Positions 59,198 through 64,000 of a DNA stretch of 64,000 nucleotides are shown in pieces. The translations under genes and the position numbers were made by a program. Within the stretch, counting starts at the first letter, position 1; each line of letters begins with the position of its first letter. The stretch comes from Stictocephala bisonia (Eukaryota; Arthropoda; Insecta; Hemiptera; Membracidae): positions 3,311,010 to 3,375,009 of the forward strand of contig JAQJVL010000056.1 in assembly GCA_035578905.1 (NCBI GenBank), given 5' to 3'. Under the pieces are notes generated by a model. The model was not told where the DNA came from and ran no database searches. It worked only from the letters and a program-made list of their open reading frames with translations.

Positions 59198-60253
59198 CAT
59201 ATATAACTATAAAAGGCAAAGCCTTGACTGACTCACTGACTGTCTCGCTCATCACCAGCTCTCCAACATCCCATGTACGTAGAGAGCTGAAAATGTGTAC
59301 ACTGTTTTTTTAAAAGGTTTTAAATAGCACAACTAAAGTATTGCCATATTGATAAAATACTCATTCGGGGTAGAAACCACCCATAAAGGTTTGTTCCGTA
59401 AAGATAAAATTGGGTTGATTTTAGTAAATTATTAATAACAGCTGTTTTGTAAATAAATAAACATGTTTATTTTTTTTACTTTCTCCCATATGCAAAGTAT
59501 TGTGATCGTGCAAAAAATTCTTTGTACAAAATCCATTTTAGAGTCCCCTGAAAAAATGTTTTTTGTCTGTCCGTATGTATGTGTGTATATGCATTTCGCT
59601 GGAGACCAAACGGATGAATCGATTTTAACGAAATTTGGTATGTAGATGTATTTAGCCAATATCTTCAGACCATTATTTCGCTTTTTGATATTTTAGTTTT
59701 TTTAATTTTAATGGGTAACAACATACAAAAATGGAATTTTCTCAAAAACGGCTCTAACAGTTTTGATTAAATTTTCAGGAAAAATGTGAACTACAATTTG
59801 AGATATTTTAGTACACACCGTATGTATCTAGCTTGACTAGTTATTGAGTAATGTAAAAAAACATATTTGGGAATCAAACTGGTAATTTTCAAAGTTTTTA
59901 TTTTTATTGTTTAGTATGAGGGAATGTTTGTGCCAATTCTTTGGAACCATTTATTATGTTTGACATTATCCTATTGATACATTGAAAGTTCAATCTTCAC
60001 ATGTGTCAAACAAAGATAAATGAAATGAACACGTTTGAAATAGGCTACGTAATACCTTTGGGTATTTATATCAATAATTAAGTAGCAACGCAAGTAATAT
60101 GAGTGAGATTATGTAAATAAATGTAATATTGTGATTTAACGTTATACAGTTAACCTACTATTATTTAGTCAAATGTCGACGCCAAAGGCCGAGGCTATTC
60201 GAGCGCTTCGAGCGGCGGAATTGGAACGCAAAGCGTGTGGGAGTGTCCTCTAG
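59198..60253 (+). mobile_element. Helitron-like copy H2
   Basis: Begins near CCATATATAACTATAAAAGG, a Helitron-like 5' end, and continues CCTTGACTGACTCACTGAC. It ends ACGCAAAGCGTGTGGGAGTGTCCTCTAG followed by T. The subterminal region has CCAAAGGCCGAGG and GAGCGCTTCGAGCGGCGG. It is interrupted by an R4 element at 59,478-59,957, so the unfilled length is about 570 bp. No Rep/helicase coding. Confidence 0.72.
59478..59957 (+). mobile_element. R4 element nested in Helitron H2
   Basis: Begins ACTTTCTCCCATATG and ends GGAACCATTTATTATG. In Helitron copy H1 the equivalent position reads ATGTTTATTTTTTAAGATTGACATTAT without the insert. Here the same flanks (ATGTTTATTTTTTT and TTTGACATTAT) surround 480 bp of R4. 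H1 thus serves as the empty site and fixes the element's ends to within a few bases. Confidence 0.85.
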
Positions 60254-60264
60254 TATAACGAAAT

Positions 60265-60640
60265 GTGGTGATGGCTCACCCACCCACCAATACATGTGCT
60301 GTGGTGAAAAGCCACCCGCTCACACACCCATAAACGAGAAGTGGTGATGGCTCTCGCCTACCTACCAATACATGTGCAGTGGTGATAACCCTCTCACATA
60401 TCCATAAACGAGAAGTGGTGATGGCTCACCTACCCACCAATACATGTGCTGTGGTGAAAAGCCACCCGCTCACACACCCATAAACGAGAAGTGGTGATGG
60501 CTCTCGCCTACCTACCAATACATGTGCAGTGGTGATAACCCTCTCACATATCCATAAACGAGAAGTGGTAATGGCTCACCCACCCACCAATACATGTGCT
60601 GTGGTGATAATCCACCCGCTCACTCACCCATAAACGAGAT
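60265..60640 (+). repeat. 75-bp repeat in 150-bp dimers
   Basis: GTGGTGATGGCTC starts at 60265, 60341, 60415, 60491 and 60565, with alternating spacing of 76 and 74. Odd units read CACCCACCCACC and even units TCGCCTACCTACC, giving a 150-bp higher-order unit. A sixth, diverged unit begins at 60,641 and passes into the open frame that follows. Confidence 0.94.
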
Positions 60641-61060
60641 GTGGTGTTGGCTCTCGCCTGGCCATACGCGTACAATGATGATGACCCTCTTAAACATCCG
60701 AAAATGTACGATGATGCCTACGACCCGTACAAAATAAAACCGAGATTCAAAAATAGAATCCTTCTCCAAGCCGAGGTAGAAGGCAGGTCAGCCACCGGCG
60801 CCATATGGCCAAGTCCACACATATCCAATAAAGGCAATCAATGTCCTCGCGCAGTGGTTGAGATGAAAGTCACTTCGACCTCTCGCGCAGCTGACTCACG
60901 GCTCCCGTCAGATAAGTTCGCAGTTAGTGTCACGTGTGGTCCCGATAACAACCTCTATATGACTGTCGGTATTCCAACTTTAAGTCTTGAAACAAAACCT
61001 ATTAAAACCCACGAATATAACCTGTTAGGAAACGACATCCAACTCCTGAATGTGAAGTGA
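60611..61060 (+). CDS. Unrecognised ~150-codon open frame
   Basis: Open from 60,611 to TGA 61,058. No ATG stands at the 5' end; the first in-frame ATG is the M of PKMYDDAYDPYK near 60,704, so either that or an upstream spliced exon would supply the start. Visible segments: acidic YNDDDPLKHPKMYDDAYDPYK, basic KPRFKNRILLQAEVEGR, TGAIWPSPHISNKGNQCP, AVVEMKVTSTSRAADSRL, TCGPDNNLYMTVGIP and a C-terminal NLLGNDIQLLNVK. No signal peptide, membrane segment or catalytic motif is evident. GC content is clearly above the flanks, which favours real or recently lost coding. I do not recognise the family; host exon, element-captured fragment or old viral insertion are all possible. Confidence 0.4.
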   Translation, partial: STRSLTHKRDVVLALAWPYAYNDDDPLKHPKMYDDAYDPYKIKPRFKNRILLQAEVEGRSATGAIWPSPHISNKGNQCPRAVVEMKVTSTSRAADSRLPSDKFAVSVTCGPDNNLYMTVGIPTLSLETKPIKTHEYNLLGNDIQLLNVK

Positions 61061-61596
61061 AAATGACACTTAAACCCCGATGTAATGACTTGAAAACGTC
61101 ACCACCATCTGATACAGTGACGTAATACCATACACCTGGTGTAATGCCGGGAACATTCCACTCTTGATCTGAAAACGGAACCTGAGTTGAGATATCTCAA
61201 GGTAAAAATCAGCACCCGAACTACTTTGTAATGACATTAAAACCCAGTCATGACAAGATACTCAACCCCAGTGTCATGGCGTAATAATGACAAACCCATT
61301 GGTAAAAACACTATGCAATATATGAAGTACCAATGAAACATTTCGTACATGAAACTATTTAGAAAACGTAGTGTTTAATCCCCCTTACAGTTTGTATGAG
61401 ATTTCTTAATTCTGAGTAAAGAGCTGTACAGTATCAAAGAGCAATATAAAGGAGAGATGTACTTTACATTAAAACACTGTTTAGACCTTAAATGTCCTGT
61501 AAACATTCGAAGCATGATCGGTAATTTGTGGAAGCAAAATGAAAACTCAAAGAGAAATGTTACAATACCTTGTTGAGTGAGTTTCAACGATTTTTT
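61061..61596. other. 3' flank of unknown frame
   Basis: 61,080-61,290 repeats short GTAATGAC/GTAATAC and AAAAC(C/G) motifs irregularly, like a decayed minisatellite. No gene. Confidence 0.35.
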
Positions 61597-62111
61597 ACTC
61601 TCTCCCATATGAGTTAGCATAGAGAAAGTATTGTGATCGTCAAACAAAATCTTTTTACAAGTTGATCCAAAAATCCATTTTTGAGTCCCCTGAACCCAAA
61701 AAAGTGTTTTTTGTTGAAAAAAATTTTGTGCACACAGTCTGTCCGTATGTGCACTTCACTGGAGACCAAATGGATGGATCAATTTTTATGAAATTTGGTA
61801 TAACGGTGTATTTAGCAAATAACTCCAGGCAGTTTTTTGACGTTTTTGAAATTTTAGTTTTTTTTAAATTTTTTATATAAAATGGAATTTTCTCGAAAAC
61901 TGCTGTAACGATTTTGATTGAATTTTCAGGAGAGTTATGAATTACAATTCAAAATATTTTAGTAAAAACCACATATCTCTAACTTGACTAGTTTTTTAGA
62001 TATGGCAAAGAAACATATTTGGGAATCAAACTGGTAATATTCAAAGTTTTGAATGTTTAGTGTTTAATATGGGGGGATAGTTTGTGCCAATTCTTTGGAA
62101 CCATTTATTGC
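61597..62111 (+). mobile_element. R4 dispersed repeat, copy 4
   Basis: ACTCTCTCCCATATGAGTTAGCATAGAGAAAGTATTGTG (terminal hairpin), GAGTCCCCTGAACCC, GGAGACCAAATGGATGGATC, AAATTTGGTATAACGG, GGGAATCAAACTGGTAAT and CTTTGGAACCATTTATTG. Longest and best-preserved copy for the hairpin end. Confidence 0.87.
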
Positions 62112-62165
62112 ATATATCGTTGGAATATAAAGGAATATAAACAGGAGTATTACAGAAGTGAAACA

Positions 62166-62225
62166 CGAATGCACGTGGTCAGTCAACTGTAGTTTCGAAT
62201 GCACGTGGTCAGTCAACTGTAGTTT
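62166..62225 (+). repeat. 30-bp tandem duplication
   Basis: CGAATGCACGTGGTCAGTCA begins two identical head-to-tail 30-bp units. Confidence 0.95.
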
Positions 62226-62860
62226 GTAAATACGTTAATTACCAACCAGCTGGTCAAACAATAAAAAGCGTCAATTAAATTAGAATATACCTATCATTTA
62301 CGATTTTATACACAGCTACTTATTCTCTGGCTGCGTAATGATTGTTAACAATTAATTAAGTAAAAAAGTGCTTTTCCTCTCAATTATGCAAGAACATTTT
62401 ACTAGATGGCATATTTTTGCAAGTTAGAAACTGTATATTTGGGATAAAATCACGTGTGAACCTATGACTAGACAAGGACTGATAAACGCTGGTTCCATAA
62501 AGTCGTTTCTCGAAGATGATCCATCCGAAGAATGGTGTTCTATTTTCACGAGTAAACTGGCCAGTTTATTTCTGATCTACTAAAGAAGCACTCGGAAGTC
62601 ATTTGCGCTTGGTGAAAGAAAAGTTAACCTTCTCTGGTGATACAAAATACACACCTTTTCCCCAAGGATTACATACAAGGGGTTGCCTCAGACAGTGCGC
62701 ATGCATAGTACACAAGTAGCATGTTACGTCATAGGTCGACCTCAGCTCTGATTTTCCTACTTTTGCTGCTGTAAACAAAACAATCCGCAACAATAACAAA
62801 CATCTGATAATCGTACTATCGATTAAACTACATTCTGGGTTGTTGAATTAATTGTGAATA
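62226..62860. other. Intergenic, no gene seen
   Basis: No gene or repeat recognised. A 66-codon minus frame at 62,599-62,799 has no known domain. Confidence 0.35.
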
Positions 62861-63500
62861 TCCTATATATTAAAACAATCGGGTCATTTAGTTCACTCAC
62901 TTTCTTAACTTATTACTTGACCGATTTTGATGAAAATGTTACTCCAAAGATAATTTTGATGGGTAAGAGGATAGTCATATATAATTTTGATTTCTAAGTC
63001 GTAACGGAGCTAGACTTTTGAAATTCCCATTGGTTTTTGCCCTTCAAGGCGTCAAAGTTACATGTTATTCATAAGAGTCTTAAGTCGAGGAGAGATTAAT
63101 TTTAATTGACCAGCTGGCGGCATAAACAAATGTTAAATGGTCAAAATAGTTTGTCAGGTTAAACATAAAGAGCAGCACAGTAAAATACAAAGTTAATTGT
63201 AAAAGAGCGAATACATGTCTGTCTGTGTGGATGTTATCATCAGCCATTAAATAAAATGGAAACATTTGAAATATGCTGAGTAATAACATTGTTTGTTTGT
63301 AATTATTATACTACAAATAGAGTGCAAATCAAGTGCAGTAAGTGACCTACTGTAAATGAATTTAAATAATATGATTTTACTTAGTACAGTTTAATTACTA
63401 ACATTTGAAGTAAATAGTTACATGGCGAGGCCGAAGGCCGAGGTCACCAGCGCAGCCAGTGATGGGGTTGACATGCGAAGCGTGCAGGGGTGTCCCCTAG
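62861..63500 (+). mobile_element. Helitron-like copy H3, both ends
   Basis: The 5' end TCCTATATATTAAAACAATC follows an A (62,860). The 3' end ACATGCGAAGCGTGCAGG (hairpin), GGTGTCCCCTAG is followed by T (63,501). The 3' ~200 bp match copies H1 and H2 (GAAATATGCTGAGTAATA, GGCCGAAGGCCGAGG), but the 5' half differs, so H3 is a separate subfamily sharing a 3' end. 640 bp, no transposase coding. Confidence 0.82.
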
Positions 63501-64000
63501 TTATTTAGTAAAAACCTTAATGTTTTTTATATTTGATGTTAGTGAATGATTTTAATTTTGATATTATTTAGTCATTTTTAAGAAAACATAATTCCAAAAA
63601 CGCATGAAAAAAGGCCGCTTTAAATAACGTTAAAATGCCTGAAATTTATTTAATTCTAAACTACTAATGAAAACAATACAATAATATATTTTTGTATGTA
63701 TTAATTGTTCAGCACGCTATCTTGAAGGTCGGCCGCTGACGTCACAACTCACCTTAAACAGACCATATGAGAGAGAGGCAACCTCTTGTGTATTGTAGTA
63801 GCCTTACTTTTCCCTGCACACACTTTTTTCTTGACTATAGAGAACACTACAATCGGAACAATTAATTACAATTCACTCAGAGTCTAACGGTCGTTGGGTG
63901 TCTTAAGATATGAACTGACTGATCGAGCGATGTTTTTGACCTTTTTTTACCGTGCACGTGGGCGTTACAGAACTACCCATTATCTCAGAAAATAAAGCAG
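63501..64000. other. Flank with CRE-like site
   Basis: No gene seen. A perfect TGACGTCA sits at 63,737-63,744 within a GC-rich patch (CGGCCGCTGACGTCAC), so promoter activity is possible. Confidence 0.3.

Overview
This is an AT-rich, gene-poor stretch of a eukaryotic nuclear genome, most likely an insect. The evidence is an interstitial (TTAGG)n telomere-type block, the transposon families present (RTE and Jockey/CR1-like LINEs, pogo, Harbinger, piggyBac, Helitron and tRNA-derived SINE sequences), spliceosome-type junction motifs, and the lack of any dense prokaryote-like coding. Order and species cannot be fixed from the sequence; a hemipteran-like genome would fit but is only a guess. Nearly every recognisable coding segment is a decayed fragment of a mobile element. 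No intact host gene, tRNA, rRNA or CRISPR array was found.

Layout. 0-4 kb: a 27-copy, 87-bp minisatellite with a splice-donor-like motif in every unit, ending in a strong splice-acceptor-like site and a possibly decayed exon. 4-15 kb: GC-rich patches, tRNA-derived SINEs, an element with inverted ends (7.0-8.1 kb) and a 984-bp near-palindrome flanked by TA (10.5-11.5 kb). 15-18 kb: a 12-copy, 212-bp satellite followed by a 280-bp dispersed repeat. 20-24 kb: short tandem duplications. 25-27 kb: a decayed pogo-type transposase. 28.6-32.6 kb: two minisatellites, a Helitron-like element with both canonical ends, and the 3' end of a LINE. 34.5-35.1 kb: an inverted-repeat transposon with an 8-bp target duplication and a telomeric (TTAGG)/(TTGGG) core. 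37-39 kb: three inverted-repeat elements. 40-48 kb: a LINE inverted in the manner of twin priming, a pogo-type element holding a tandem array that was itself hit by an RTE LINE, another LINE end, a piggyBac-type MITE and a deleted Harbinger element. 50-51, 59-60 and 63 kb: three related Helitron-like copies, two of which carry later insertions that define other mobile families. 51-56 kb: the least repetitive stretch, with weak hints of host exons on the minus strand. 60.6-61.1 kb: an unrecognised open frame of about 150 codons, whose 5' end resembles the tandem repeat beside it.

The elements do not form a pathway. Their nesting gives a relative history: pogo-type element, then RTE inside its array; Helitron copies, then a 206-bp element and a 480-bp element inside two of them. 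The most unusual items are the telomere-cored transposon (34,523-35,059), the splice-donor minisatellite (776-3,140) and the unknown open frame (60,611-61,060). All coordinates, copy counts and motif tallies were read by eye.
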